Shown here one piece after another: positions 15,149-24,590 of a stretch of 64,000 bases of DNA. The stretch's first letter is position 1. Each line of letters opens with the position of its first letter. The translations under genes and the position numbers were made by a program. This DNA comes from UBA5216 sp963924885 (GTDB lineage Bacteria > Pseudomonadota > Gammaproteobacteria > Burkholderiales > SG8-41), in the NCBI GenBank assembly GCA_963924885.1, contig CAWUUY010000107.1, forward strand, positions 1 through 64,000. The letters are read 5' to 3'. The notes beneath the pieces were generated by a model. The model saw nothing but the letters and a program-made list of their open reading frames with translations. It was not told the DNA's origin and did no database searches.

Positions 15149-16525
15149 GTGACTTGGAATCCCAAAGCATTACCGATCGCTTTTGTTGACCTTGAAACCA
15201 CAGGTGGCAACGCAGCCCTCGACCGGATCACCGAAATCGGCATTGTCGAAATAGGTCCAGAAGGGGTGACAGAATGGAGTTCTCTGGTAAATCCCGAATG
15301 CCGAGTTTCGCCGATGATTCAGTCGTTGACGGGTATCACCAATGAGATGCTCGCCGATGCTCCGATGTTCGGTCAGTTGGCGCGGGCAGTTAATGAGCGA
15401 CTGGCAGGCCGTATATTCGTCGCTCACAATGCTCGATTCGACTACGGTTTTCTTAAGCAATCATTGGCCCGCGAGGGCATTTCATTCCGGCCAACAGTGT
15501 TATGCACGGTCAGGCTCTCGCGTCACCTATTCCCCCAGCACCGGCGACACAATCTCGACGCCTTAATTGACCGCCATGCGCTAAAGGCTAGTGGCCGCCA
15601 TCGTGCGCTTGCTGACGCCCAATTAATCCATCAGTTCTGGAATCGAGTACGTGAGCAGTTTGACGAGAGCATTCTCGAAGCCGCCTTGAAACATCTGCTG
15701 GGCCGTCCAGCACTTCCGCCGCACCTTGATGCGACCATGGTTGAAAACCTGCCTGATGGCCCGGGCGTTTACTTGTTCTTTGCCGACAATGACCTGCCTC
15801 TTTATATCGGCAAGGCCAAGAACATACGCAAGCGGGTGCTTTCGCATTTTGCAGCCGACCATTCGTCGCCAAAGGAAATGAGCTTGGCTCAGCAAGTCAA
15901 GCGCATTGAGCATAGAGAGACTGGAGGTGAAATCGGCGCCCTGCTGCTGGAGGCGAGATTAGTTAAGGAAATGCTTCCGACCCACAATCGCCAGTTACGC
16001 CGAAGCAAGGCACTGTGTTCCATTCGTCTTGATGAACACCCAACGCATGGACTTGCGCCCGAAATAGTTTTTGCGGGCGACCTGGATTTCGGCCGGCAGG
16101 ACAAGCTGTATGGACTATTCACGACAAGGCGAGATGCTGTGCGCCTTTTAAAAGACTTGGCGAATGAGCATCGACTTTGCCAGGCGGTTTTAGGCCTTGA
16201 AAAACTCGAAGCTGGCCGGCCATGCTTCGGTTATCAGATTAAGCGCTGCGACGGCGTCTGTATCGGCAAGGCGAAGGCGCTTAACCACGCTGCACGCCTT
16301 CTCGTGGCACTATCCAAACTAAAACTCAAGGCGTGGCCCTTTGCAGGCCCTGCAATTATCCGGGAAGGACACGAAGCCCATGTTGTCGATCATTGGACTT
16401 ATCTCGGAACCGCTAAAACCGAAGTGGGAATATGGGAGTTGCTTGAAACAGGAAAGCCGCAATTTGATCGTGACACTTACAAAATTCTGCAAAAGGTATC
16501 AGGCAAGCTCTCGTCACTGAAATAG
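15149..16525 (+). CDS. DnaQ-type exonuclease fused to Cho/UvrC-type GIY-YIG endonuclease
   Basis: 458 residues, GTG start. Residues 8-165 are a DEDDh 3'-5' exonuclease: DLETTG with Asp14/Glu16, HNARFD with Asp98, and HRALADA with His151/Asp156. Residues 200-295 are a GIY-YIG nuclease: GPGVYLFF, YIGKAKNIRKRV with Arg227, followed by the UvrC/Cho-like EIGALLLEARLVKEMLPTHN. The C-terminal 160 residues resemble Cho. Such proteins are thought to incise damaged DNA and trim ends. Position 9 bp behind umuC puts it under the same SOS promoter, coupling excision with translesion synthesis. A UvrBC-type helix-hairpin-helix end is not seen. Confidence 0.85.
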   Translation: MTWNPKALPIAFVDLETTGGNAALDRITEIGIVEIGPEGVTEWSSLVNPECRVSPMIQSLTGITNEMLADAPMFGQLARAVNERLAGRIFVAHNARFDYGFLKQSLAREGISFRPTVLCTVRLSRHLFPQHRRHNLDALIDRHALKASGRHRALADAQLIHQFWNRVREQFDESILEAALKHLLGRPALPPHLDATMVENLPDGPGVYLFFADNDLPLYIGKAKNIRKRVLSHFAADHSSPKEMSLAQQVKRIEHRETGGEIGALLLEARLVKEMLPTHNRQLRRSKALCSIRLDEHPTHGLAPEIVFAGDLDFGRQDKLYGLFTTRRDAVRLLKDLANEHRLCQAVLGLEKLEAGRPCFGYQIKRCDGVCIGKAKALNHAARLLVALSKLKLKAWPFAGPAIIREGHEAHVVDHWTYLGTAKTEVGIWELLETGKPQFDRDTYKILQKVSGKLSSLK

Positions 16526-16619
16526 AAAACTCACGCCATTACGCGACGAAATTTTTGCAATTATGGGGGCGGCGCACCGGCAGGGTCGGTAACTTTAATA
16601 TTGCACGTCAGAAAATCAA

Positions 16620-17105
16620 GGGCTTTGTGGATTCAGTGAGGACCGCACGCCCCGCCAGCACTCTTATACGGGCTCGGATGACGATGCCGCACTGAACGCC
16701 GGCGTCAAGAGCTACCGTGCCGATTCGGCGGCGGTTGCTAAGTTTGCGGCTGACGTCGACCACGCAGGACGTTTCGAGATGCCCGTACTGGCGGCCCAAG
16801 GCATCCGTGACGCGACCGTCTTTGTCGAAGGCAATGACACGCTGCGTAGGCGCATGGAGGCCGCCGGTAACGGCGCGCGTCTGGTGCAGACCTTCGTCGA
16901 CTCGAATCAGCACAGCTACTGGGGCGACGCCATGTACCCGCCTCTGTTCGATGCGCTGCTGAACTGGGTCGACAAGGGCGAGAAGCCCACGCCGGCCAGT
17001 ATCGCGACACGCTGCCGGGCGCTGCGCGACGCGACGCCGGGTGACTTCCTGTTTGTCGCCGACTATGCCGTCAAGCCCTTGGCGTCGAGAATTCCGCCAC
17101 GCTGA
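16620..17105 (+). pseudogene. Alpha/beta-hydrolase-like C-terminal fragment
   Basis: The frame reads GFSEDRTPRQHSYTGSDDDA, then FEMPVLAAQGIRDATVFVEG, DSNQHSYWGDAMYPPLFDAL and a tail to the stop at 17105. The order strand, 'PVL..QG..D', then a late His resembles the end of an alpha/beta-hydrolase, with Asp in GIRDATV and His in NQHSYW as possible triad members. No nucleophile elbow or start is present; the upstream part is missing. With the DUF839 fragment at 8951 it flanks the accessory genes, which suggests both are edges of older sequence. The family assignment is tentative. Confidence 0.5.
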
Positions 17106-17174
17106 CCTGACGAGCCACTGGTTTCAATGCAGGGACGGGATCGCGTCGGCACGAGCGATGTTCGCAGCATCCAG

Positions 17175-17441
17175 TCAATGCCGGCCTGATTTGCGCACCG
17201 TTGGATTGAGCTTGTCGATATCCGCCTGCACCTGCTCGCGGCTGCATTCATAAACAATTTCGCGCCCCATCACGCTTCCCACATACGCCGCCCCTGTGCG
17301 CGTGGGCGTCAAGGCGCATCGAACGCTGTGCGCGCCTGCGCCGAGCACCACCTCGATATGCTCGGCGCGCTTGTTCAACACCACCACTTCCATGAACTGA
17401 CGGGTTTCTGTGATACGAACTTTGATTTTTTCGTCGTTCAT
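17175..17441 (-). CDS. Conserved hypothetical protein, 88 aa
   Basis: Starts MNDEKIKVRITETRQFMEVV and reads as a compact, beta-rich, soluble protein. Relatives of similar length are, as I recall, scattered in betaproteobacteria, but I attach no function. It follows the DUF427 gene on the same strand with a 65-bp gap. Codon use is like that of the chromosomal backbone, so the accessory region probably ends before it. Confidence 0.55.
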   Translation of the reverse strand: MNDEKIKVRITETRQFMEVVVLNKRAEHIEVVLGAGAHSVRCALTPTRTGAAYVGSVMGREIVYECSREQVQADIDKLNPTVRKSGRH

Positions 17442-17506
17442 TGTCTGTCCCGTGAGTCCCGCAGATCAGCGCAACAGCGGCGCCGCAAAAGGGCGTCCCG
17501 CGTAGA

Positions 17507-17785
17507 CTACACCACTTCGACACCCTTCCAGAACGCGACGCGTCCGCGAATTTGCTGGGCCGCCTCTTTGGGATCGGCGTAATACCAGACGGCATCGGGG
17601 TTGGTCGCGCCACCTACCTTTACGGTGTAGTAGTTCGCTGTTCCCTTCCACGAGCATACGGTTGTAGTATTGCTCGGTATCAAATACTCCGCTTTAACCG
17701 AAGCCAGCGGAAAGTAGTGATTCTTTTCCACCACAACCGTGTCGTCCGACTCCGCGAGTACAGCGCAATTCCAGATCGCTTTCAT
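17507..17785 (-). CDS. DUF427 domain protein
   Basis: 92 residues from the ATG at 17785, chosen because GGAGG precedes it; the longer frame to 17821 adds a non-family leader. The whole protein is one DUF427 domain: MKAIWNCAVLAESDDTVVVE, then NHYFPLASV and the Trp-rich CSWKGTANYYTVKVGG and AVWYYADPKEAAQQI. The family is widespread and its biochemical role is not settled. It is read in the same direction as hemF, 60 bp after the hemF stop. Confidence 0.85.
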   Translation of the reverse strand: MKAIWNCAVLAESDDTVVVEKNHYFPLASVKAEYLIPSNTTTVCSWKGTANYYTVKVGGATNPDAVWYYADPKEAAQQIRGRVAFWKGVEVV

Positions 17786-17845
17786 AGGGCCTCCATGAGG
17801 ATGAGCGGACGCGACAGACACGTCGCGCAGGTAATTTCCAGCGTG

Positions 17846-18763
17846 TTATGGCAGCCAATCCTTAGCCACCAAGAATTTCTCATACAGCGCGGCCTCGCGC
17901 GACCCGGCCTCCGGCTTCCAGTCGTAACGCCAGTTCACCACCGGCGGCAGTGACATGAGGATCGATTCCGCGCGACCGCCGGATTGCAGACCAAACAGGG
18001 TGCCGCGGTCGTAGACCAGATTGAACTCGACGTAGCGTCCGCGCCGGTACGCCTGAAACGCGCGCTCGTTCTGGCCGTAGGGCAGCGCACGACGGCGCTC
18101 GACGATAGGCGTGTAGGCTTGGAGAAAATGATCGCCGACGCTTTGCATCATGGCAAAGCAGGTGTCGAAATCGGGGGTATGCACGTCGTCGTAGAAAATG
18201 CCGCCGATGCCGCGCGGTTCGTTGCGGTGTTTTAAAAAGAAATAATCGTCACACCACTTTTTGTATTTGGGATGCAGTTCCTCGCCGAAAGGCGTTAATG
18301 CCTCAAGGCAGGTTTGGTGAAAATGGCGCGCGTCTTCTGCAAAGCCGTAATACGGCGTTAAATCCATGCCGCCACCGAACCACCATACGGGTGCCGCGCC
18401 GTCCTTGAGGGCGCAGAAAAAGCGCACGTTCATATGCACGGTGGGTAGGTAGGGGTTGCGCGGGTGCAGCACCAGCGAGACGCCCAGCGCTTCGTACGAG
18501 CGGCCCGCGAGTTCGGGGCGCGCGGCGCTGGCCGACGGCGGCAAGCCTTGTCCAAATACGTGCGAAAAGCCGACGCCAGCGCGCTCGAATAATGCGCCGT
18601 CTTCGAGGATGCAGGTGACGCCGCCGCCACCGCCCACACTCGGCGGGCGTGTCCACACGTCGCGACCAAACGCTTTTCCCTCAGTCGCGTCGAGCGCGGT
18701 CAGCGCATCAACGATGCGGGTTTGCAGGCCTTCGAGGTATTGTTTTACGCGGGCGGTATCCAT
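17846..18763 (-). CDS. hemF: Oxygen-dependent coproporphyrinogen III oxidase
   Basis: 305 residues from 18763 (MDTARVKQYL), the start that matches the family; the frame extends 32 codons upstream without homology. HemF converts coproporphyrinogen III to protoporphyrinogen IX with oxygen, in the cytoplasm. Family signatures are clear: GGGGGVTCILEDGALFERAG, HPRNPYLPTVHMNVRFF, WWFGGGMDLTPYYGF, RGIGGIFYDD and YVEFNLVYDRGTLFGLQSGG. It is last in the minus-strand run dusB-fis-purH-purD-hemF, 31 bp after purD. The oxygen-dependent enzyme suggests an aerobic or facultative lifestyle. Confidence 0.96.
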   Translation of the reverse strand: MDTARVKQYLEGLQTRIVDALTALDATEGKAFGRDVWTRPPSVGGGGGVTCILEDGALFERAGVGFSHVFGQGLPPSASAARPELAGRSYEALGVSLVLHPRNPYLPTVHMNVRFFCALKDGAAPVWWFGGGMDLTPYYGFAEDARHFHQTCLEALTPFGEELHPKYKKWCDDYFFLKHRNEPRGIGGIFYDDVHTPDFDTCFAMMQSVGDHFLQAYTPIVERRRALPYGQNERAFQAYRRGRYVEFNLVYDRGTLFGLQSGGRAESILMSLPPVVNWRYDWKPEAGSREAALYEKFLVAKDWLP

Positions 18764-18794
18764 GATCTGCAAGGATACCTCAGTGGCGCAATCG

Positions 18795-20111
18795 TTACGC
18801 TTTGCGTGCGGCGCCCGCGTTGCCGATGGCACCAATGGAGCCAATGGCACGGAAGCCAATATCCCGCCGCATCTGCATGCCGTCGAACTGGATTTGCGCG
18901 GCGATGTCGTAAGCGCGCTTTTGCGCGGTGCGTACGTTGTGGCCGAGCGCGGTGACGCATAACACGCGCCCGCCGCTCACGACAACCTGACCGCCATTCA
19001 ATGTGGTGCCCGCGTGAAACACGTGGTAATCCTCGCCGGGCTCGCGTGCCTCTGGCAGGCCGTGTATCACATCGCCCTTGCGCGGATGGTCGGGGTAGCC
19101 GTTCGCGGCCTGCACCACGCCAAGCGCCACGCGCGGATCCCACTCGGCTTCGATTTTATCCAGCGTGCCATCGATCGCGTGTTCGAGCAACTCCATCAGA
19201 TCGCTTTTCAGGCGCATCATAATGGGCTGGGTTTCGGGGTCACCCATGCGGCAGTTGAATTCGAGCGTGTTGACTTTGCCGTCTTTGGTAATCATCAGGC
19301 CGGCGTAAAGAAAACCGGTGTAGGGGATGCCGTCTTTTTCCATGCCCGCGAGCGTGGGCATGATGACTTCGCGCATCACCTTGGCGTGGATGGCGGGGGT
19401 GACCACCGGCGCGGGCGAGTAAGCGCCCATGCCGCCGGTGTTGGGGCCGAGGTCGCCGTCGCCCAGGCGTTTGTGATCCTGACTACTGGCCAAAGCCAGC
19501 GCATGTTTGCCCTCGGCGAGCACGATGAAGCTCGCTTCCTCGCCATCGAGAAACGCTTCGATCACGACCCTTGCGCCTGCCGCCCCCATTTTGTTGTCGA
19601 TCAACATCATGTCCACTGCCGCGTGCGCTTCGGCAAGACTCATCGCAACCACCACGCCCTTGCCAGCGGCCAAGCCATCGGCCTTGATGACGATCGGCGC
19701 GCCTTGCTGGTCGATGTAGGCGTGCGCTGCTTGCACATCGCTAAACGTGGCGTAAGCGGCAGTGGGTATGCCATGGCGCAGCATGAAGCTCTTGGAAAAA
19801 TCCTTGGAGCTTTCAAGCTGCGCGGCGGCTTGTGTCGGGCCGAAGATGCGCAGGCCCGCCGCGCGAAACGCATCCACCACGCCATCGGCGAGTGGTGCTT
19901 CGGGGCCGACGACCGTTAGTAAAATATTGTTTTTATTGACAAACCCTATAAGGTCGGCAGTGCGCGTAAGGGCGATATTTTCCAGGCCCTGTTCGCGCGC
20001 CGTGCCAGCGTTGCCGGGCGCGACATACACTTTTGTAACGCGTTCGGATTGCAGCAGGCGCCACGCCAGCGCGTGTTCGCGCCCGCCGGAACCGATGACG
20101 AGAATTTTCAT
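18795..20111 (-). CDS. purD: Phosphoribosylamine-glycine ligase (GARS)
   Basis: 438 residues from 20111 (MKILVIGSGGREHALAW). It performs the second step of de novo purine synthesis, joining glycine to phosphoribosylamine with ATP. ATP-grasp landmarks are ASFIVLAEGKHALALASSQD, LGPNTGGMGAYSPAPV and FNCRMGDPETQPIM. The start lies 5 bp after the purH stop. Between about 19916 and 19943 the gene carries an unusually AT-rich patch coding VNKNNILL, at normal protein length, which resembles the dispersed AT-rich motif. Confidence 0.97.
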   Translation of the reverse strand: MKILVIGSGGREHALAWRLLQSERVTKVYVAPGNAGTAREQGLENIALTRTADLIGFVNKNNILLTVVGPEAPLADGVVDAFRAAGLRIFGPTQAAAQLESSKDFSKSFMLRHGIPTAAYATFSDVQAAHAYIDQQGAPIVIKADGLAAGKGVVVAMSLAEAHAAVDMMLIDNKMGAAGARVVIEAFLDGEEASFIVLAEGKHALALASSQDHKRLGDGDLGPNTGGMGAYSPAPVVTPAIHAKVMREVIMPTLAGMEKDGIPYTGFLYAGLMITKDGKVNTLEFNCRMGDPETQPIMMRLKSDLMELLEHAIDGTLDKIEAEWDPRVALGVVQAANGYPDHPRKGDVIHGLPEAREPGEDYHVFHAGTTLNGGQVVVSGGRVLCVTALGHNVRTAQKRAYDIAAQIQFDGMQMRRDIGFRAIGSIGAIGNAGAARKA

Positions 20112-20116
20112 GGCGA

Positions 20117-21712
20117 TCAATGGCGGAAATGCCGCACGCCGGTATACACCATGGCGATGCCGTGCTCATCGGCGGCGGCCACCACTTCGTCGTCGCGGAT
20201 GCTGCCGCCGGGTTGAATGATTGCCTTGGCGCCCGCCTCGGCCACCACATCAACGCCGTCGCGGAACGGGAAAAACGCGTCGGAGGCCACCACCGACCCT
20301 TGCAGCGTGAGCTTGGCGTTGGCCGCCTTGATCGAGGCGATGCGCGCGGAATCGATGCGGCTCATCTGCCCCGCGCCCACGCCCAGCGTTTGCCCATTGC
20401 CGCAAAACACGATGGCGTTGGATTTCACATACTTGGCCACGCGCCACGCGAACAGCAGGTTGGATAATTGTTGCGGCGTGGGCTTGAGCTTGCTCACCAC
20501 TTTGACATCGGCGGCGGTGATGACCTTGTTGTCCGCGGATTGAATCAGCAGTCCGGAGCCGATGCGCTTGGTGTCGTGCATATTGCGGCCCTGATCCCAT
20601 GCCGTCGCGGCGCCGGGCATGATGCCGGCTAGCGAAATTTCCAACACGCGTACATTGGCCTTGCCCGCGATGATCTTGAGCGCGTCGTCGGAATACGCCG
20701 GCGCAATCAGCACTTCGACAAACATTTTTGCCACTGCTTGCATGGCAGCCGCATCAAGGGGCCGGTTGAAGGCCACGATGCCGCCGAACGCGGACGTGGG
20801 GTCGGTGGCCAGCGCCTTGGCATAGGCTTCCGCGCCATCACGCCCCACCGCCACGCCGCACGGGTTGGCATGTTTCACGATAACGCACGCGGGCTCGTCG
20901 AACGATTTGACGCATTCCCACGCCGCATCGGCATCGGCGATGTTGTTGTAGGAGAGTTCCTTACCCTGCATTTGCTTCGCCGTTACCAACGAACCCGGCG
21001 CGGGATGCAGATCGCGGTACAGCGCCGCGTGCTGATGCGGGTTTTCGCCGTAGCGCAAATCCTGCACCTTCACGAATCGCCCGTTGGCCTGCGCGGGAAA
21101 TTCGCCGCGCGTGCCGTCCGGCTCAGGAGACGACAGCGACGACAGATAATCGCTGATCGCCGCGTCGTAATTGGAAATGCGGTTAAACGCCGTCACCGCA
21201 AGCGCAAAACGCGTGGCGTCCGACAGCGCGCCGCTGCGTTTGATTTCATCCAGCACGTTTTGATACTGCGCGGCATCGGTCACCACGCCCACGCCGCGCC
21301 AGTTTTTTGCGGCGGAACGCACCATGGCCGGGCCGCCGATATCGATATTTTCGATGGCGTTTTCCAGCGTGCAATCCGCCTTGGCGACGGTACTTTCAAA
21401 CGGGTACAGATTCACCACCAGCAAATCGATGAGCGGGATGCCCGCGTCGGCAATCGCTTTAAGATGCGCCGCATCGTCGCGCCGCGCCAGCAGGCCGCCG
21501 TGGATTTTGGGATGCAGCGTTTTTACGCGGCCATCGAGCATTTCGGGAAAGCCGGTGTAGTCGGCGACCTCGGTGACCGCGAGTCCGGCATCGGCGAGCA
21601 GTTTGGCGGTGCCGCCGGTGGAGAGCAACGACACGCCCAGCGCCGCGAGGCCGCGAGCGAAGTCCACCAGCCCGGTTTTGTCGGAAACGCTCAGTAGCGC
21701 CTGCTTGATCAC
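20117..21712 (-). CDS. purH: Bifunctional AICAR transformylase / IMP cyclohydrolase
   Basis: 531 residues, full length. It catalyses the last two steps of IMP synthesis. The N-terminal 200 residues are the MGS-like cyclohydrolase domain (ALLSVSDKTGLVDFARGLA, TGGTAKLLADAG, RVKTLHPKIHGGLLARRD). The C-terminal part is the transformylase with its KHANPCGVAVG catalytic segment and AFGGIVAFNRPLD. It sits between fis and purD in one minus-strand operon. Confidence 0.97.
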   Translation of the reverse strand: MIKQALLSVSDKTGLVDFARGLAALGVSLLSTGGTAKLLADAGLAVTEVADYTGFPEMLDGRVKTLHPKIHGGLLARRDDAAHLKAIADAGIPLIDLLVVNLYPFESTVAKADCTLENAIENIDIGGPAMVRSAAKNWRGVGVVTDAAQYQNVLDEIKRSGALSDATRFALAVTAFNRISNYDAAISDYLSSLSSPEPDGTRGEFPAQANGRFVKVQDLRYGENPHQHAALYRDLHPAPGSLVTAKQMQGKELSYNNIADADAAWECVKSFDEPACVIVKHANPCGVAVGRDGAEAYAKALATDPTSAFGGIVAFNRPLDAAAMQAVAKMFVEVLIAPAYSDDALKIIAGKANVRVLEISLAGIMPGAATAWDQGRNMHDTKRIGSGLLIQSADNKVITAADVKVVSKLKPTPQQLSNLLFAWRVAKYVKSNAIVFCGNGQTLGVGAGQMSRIDSARIASIKAANAKLTLQGSVVASDAFFPFRDGVDVVAEAGAKAIIQPGGSIRDDEVVAAADEHGIAMVYTGVRHFRH

Positions 21713-21744
21713 GCCTCACTCCTCACGCTTCAAGCCTCACGAAC

Positions 21745-22020
21745 TTAGAACTTGATGCCATGCACTTTCATTTTTTTGCGCAGGGTGTTGCGATTCAGCC
21801 CCAGCATCTGCGCGGCGTGGGTTTGATTGCCGCGCACGCGTGTCAATACCGATTCCAGCAGCGGTTTCTCGACACAGTTAATCACCATGTCGTACACGCC
21901 GCTGGCTTTCTCCCCGTCCAGATCCTGGAAATACCCTTCGATGGCCTTGCGCACGGTGCGGGCCATGTCGCCGTCGTTGATCGGGCTCAACGGGTTTGCG
22001 TGGTTCATCCGGTTTATCAT
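21745..22020 (-). CDS. fis: DNA-binding protein Fis
   Basis: 91 residues. The C-terminal 45 residues form the Fis helix-turn-helix, GNQTHAAQMLGLNRNTLRKK. The N-terminal half fits the dimerisation region. Fis bends DNA, activates rRNA and tRNA promoters and shapes the nucleoid in growing cells. Its start codon overlaps the dusB stop (ATGA), the conserved proteobacterial dusB-fis coupling. Confidence 0.93.
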   Translation of the reverse strand: MINRMNHANPLSPINDGDMARTVRKAIEGYFQDLDGEKASGVYDMVINCVEKPLLESVLTRVRGNQTHAAQMLGLNRNTLRKKMKVHGIKF

Positions 22021-23024
22021 GCCGAGAGATCCTCACTGTAGATCAGGTGTTGGCTTCGATCCGCAAGTTCGTTGAAGAACGCGTGGACCGCCTCTAGTTG
22101 TTCCTGGCAAGTTTCAAGCTGGTTCATCGCATGACGAAACGCAGCCGATCCGGCCAGCCCCTTGCTATACCACGAGATATGCTTGCGAGCCACGCGCACA
22201 CCGCGTTGCTCGCCGTAAAAACCATACAGATCCTGCAGGTGCGCCACCAGCACGCGGTGGATCTCCCGCACTTCCGGCGGCGGCAAATGCGTGCCAGTGT
22301 CGAGAAAGTGCGTGATCTCGCGAAACATCCACGGGCGACCTTGCGCGGCGCGGCCGATCATCACCGCATCGGCCTGGGTGTATTCGAGCACGTGCTTAAC
22401 TTGCTCCGGCGTGCTGATGTCGCCGTTGGCGATCACCGGGATGCCGATTTCGGATTTAACCAAGGCGATGGTGTCGTATTCCGCCTCGCCGCTGAAACCA
22501 CAGGCGCGCGTGCGGCCATGGATCGCCAGCGCCTGGATGCCCGATTTCTCAGCGATCTTCGCGACCGTCACGGCGTTTTTGCTGCCTTGATCCCAGCCGG
22601 TACGAATTTTCAGCGTCACCGGCACATCCACCGCGTTGACCACCGCCTGAAGGATGCGGCTGACCAGCGGCTCGTCTTTCAGCAGCGCGGAGCCCGCCAT
22701 TACGTTGCAGACTTTTTTTGCCGGGCAACCCATGTTGATGTCGATAATCTGCGCGCCGTTATCGACATTCAAGCGCGCGGCATCGGCGAGCATCTGCGGA
22801 TCAGCGCCGGCGATCTGCACCGAGATCGGATCGACTTCGCCTTCGTGATCGGCGCGGCGGCGGGTTTTTTCCGACCCCCACAGCAATGAATTGCTTGCCA
22901 CCATTTCCGACACCGCCATGCCCGCGCCCATCAGCTTGCACAATTGACGGAACGGCCGGTCGGTGACCCCTGCCATCGGCGCCACCACCAGCTTGTTCTT
23001 CAATTTGTGTTTGCCGATTTGCAT
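22017..23024 (-). CDS. dusB: tRNA-dihydrouridine synthase B
   Basis: 335 residues from 23024 (MQIGKHKLKNKLVVAPMAGV); the longer upstream frame is not family-like. A FMN-binding TIM barrel that reduces uridines in tRNA. PMAGVTDRPFRQLC, VQIAGADP, NMGCPAKKVCNVMAGSALL with the catalytic Cys, HGRTRACGFSGEA and GDISTPEQ are all present. It is the first gene of dusB-fis-purH-purD-hemF. Confidence 0.95.
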   Translation of the reverse strand: MQIGKHKLKNKLVVAPMAGVTDRPFRQLCKLMGAGMAVSEMVASNSLLWGSEKTRRRADHEGEVDPISVQIAGADPQMLADAARLNVDNGAQIIDINMGCPAKKVCNVMAGSALLKDEPLVSRILQAVVNAVDVPVTLKIRTGWDQGSKNAVTVAKIAEKSGIQALAIHGRTRACGFSGEAEYDTIALVKSEIGIPVIANGDISTPEQVKHVLEYTQADAVMIGRAAQGRPWMFREITHFLDTGTHLPPPEVREIHRVLVAHLQDLYGFYGEQRGVRVARKHISWYSKGLAGSAAFRHAMNQLETCQEQLEAVHAFFNELADRSQHLIYSEDLSA

Positions 23025-23355
23025 GCGCACAAAAAATAAAATGGCCCACCGGGAAGGACGCGATTCTAATCCCGTGCGTGCGCATTGCAAAGGGAAAATT
23101 GCTTGTTTTTTACGCAACGCGAATCGCGTCGGCGCGGACGCCACACCCAAAATTTTCCGCGCCGGAAACCTGCTGTAATCCTAGACACTTAGCGGCAATT
23201 GTTCGTGCGCCATCTACGTACATCACGCTATGCGCTTGAGTGAAGTGCCCTTTTGATTCGGCACGCGACGCCAGTGAAAAATATTGCCGTGTACTATTGC
23301 AAACCGGCGCGGTTATGGTAGGCGCTGCGCGGCGGTTCGCCGCGCGAAGACAAAG
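23025..23355. other. Non-coding stretch upstream of dusB
   Basis: Lies between the dusB start and the ubiH-like stop. It must carry the promoter of the dusB operon, but no convincing -35/-10 pair, operator or small gene was identified. Confidence 0.4.
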
Positions 23356-24588
23356 CTAACCGCGCGCGCCGAAGATCATGCGCCGCGCGAGATAATTTCG
23401 CGCCGGCGCGAGGGCGCCCAGCAGCGTCATCCCCACACCGCGCGCCGCGCGCAACGGAAAAATATCGTTTGAAAACAACTGCACCAAGCCGTGCGTTGCC
23501 GCGATGGTGGCGTAGCGGTCGATGCGGCGGCCGGCGTGATAGCGATGCAAAACTTGACGCAAGCGCTCGCTATCGCCGCAGTTCAGATTGCGTGCCGGTA
23601 TCACGCGCAACATTTGTGCGAGCTCCCAAGCGTCACGCAGCCCCAGATTAAAACCCTGCCCCGCCACCGGATGCAGGGTTTGCGCGGCGTTACCGATGGT
23701 GACAATGCCCGGCGCGCCATCCCGTGCGGCAGAATGCAACGATAAGCGCAAAGATAAGGCGTGACACGCGCGGCGCGTCACGCCGGTGAAATCGCCCAGG
23801 CGGCCGCCGAAGGCCTCGCGCAACGCGGCAAGGAAGGTGGCCGCATCGGCATCGCGCAGCGTCTCTGCGCGCGCCGGCTTGAGCGTCCACACCAGCGCCA
23901 TCTCTTGATCGAAGGGCAGCAAGGCCAGCGGGCCGTCGGGCGTGAATCGTTCGTACGCCACATGCCGGTGCGGCAAGGAGGTGCTGACGCGCGCGGTCAA
24001 GGCAAGTTGTGCGTAGTCTATGGTTTTGGGCGATGCAAGGCCGTCAATGTCGCCGCCGTCGGCGATCACCACCAGGCGCGCGGTCAACGATGCGGCTGCG
24101 CCGTCACAGGTGTAATCGATGCGCCTGAATTCGCCGTCACGCGACAGCGCAGTGGCGCGCACACCGCTACGGTAATCGCAACCCGTAGTGCGAGCCGCCA
24201 TTGCTAGCGATAAAAATATATCATTAAAATCATATACATAACCTAATTGCGGTACATCGGCATCGGCGGCGCTCAGCGCCACGCGGCCAAAGCCGCCGCG
24301 CTGCGACACATGAACGTGGTCAATCGCGGTGCCGCTGGCTTTGCGGTTCAATGCCTGCCACGCATTGAATCGTTCCAGCAACAAGCGGCTGCCGTACGAC
24401 AAGGCGATGGGCCGCGGATCCGCGCCGCCGGTAGTGATTTGGGTGGTTTGTGCGCGCGCTTCGAGTACGGTGATACGCGGGCGGCTGTTGTCCGTGTCCT
24501 CCGCGTGACTATTTATAAGGGCCAGTGCCAACGCCGCGCCCACCGGTCCGCCGCCGATGATGGCGATATCGGTGTCGGGCGTCATCAC
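23356..24588 (-). CDS. ubiH: UbiH/Visc-family FAD monooxygenase (ubiquinone hydroxylase)
   Basis: 410 residues. The dinucleotide fold opens with DIAIIGGGPVGAALALAL and the second FAD motif is GNAAQTLHPVAGQGFNLGLR with DA following, the signature of the UbiH/UbiF/Coq6 family. These flavoproteins hydroxylate the ubiquinone ring at the membrane. Which ring position cannot be told from sequence here. It follows pepP by 2 bp, the usual pepP-ubiH order. An AT-rich patch at 24209-24241 encodes YVYDFNDIFLS and resembles the dispersed motif. Confidence 0.88.
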   Translation of the reverse strand: MMTPDTDIAIIGGGPVGAALALALINSHAEDTDNSRPRITVLEARAQTTQITTGGADPRPIALSYGSRLLLERFNAWQALNRKASGTAIDHVHVSQRGGFGRVALSAADADVPQLGYVYDFNDIFLSLAMAARTTGCDYRSGVRATALSRDGEFRRIDYTCDGAAASLTARLVVIADGGDIDGLASPKTIDYAQLALTARVSTSLPHRHVAYERFTPDGPLALLPFDQEMALVWTLKPARAETLRDADAATFLAALREAFGGRLGDFTGVTRRACHALSLRLSLHSAARDGAPGIVTIGNAAQTLHPVAGQGFNLGLRDAWELAQMLRVIPARNLNCGDSERLRQVLHRYHAGRRIDRYATIAATHGLVQLFSNDIFPLRAARGVGMTLLGALAPARNYLARRMIFGARG

Positions 24589-24590
24589 GT

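Noticed and set aside
16526..17500. A direct repeat of the tRNA-Ala 3' end marking the right boundary of the element
   Set aside because: No stretch matching the T-arm/acceptor end was found by eye; the boundary is unresolved.
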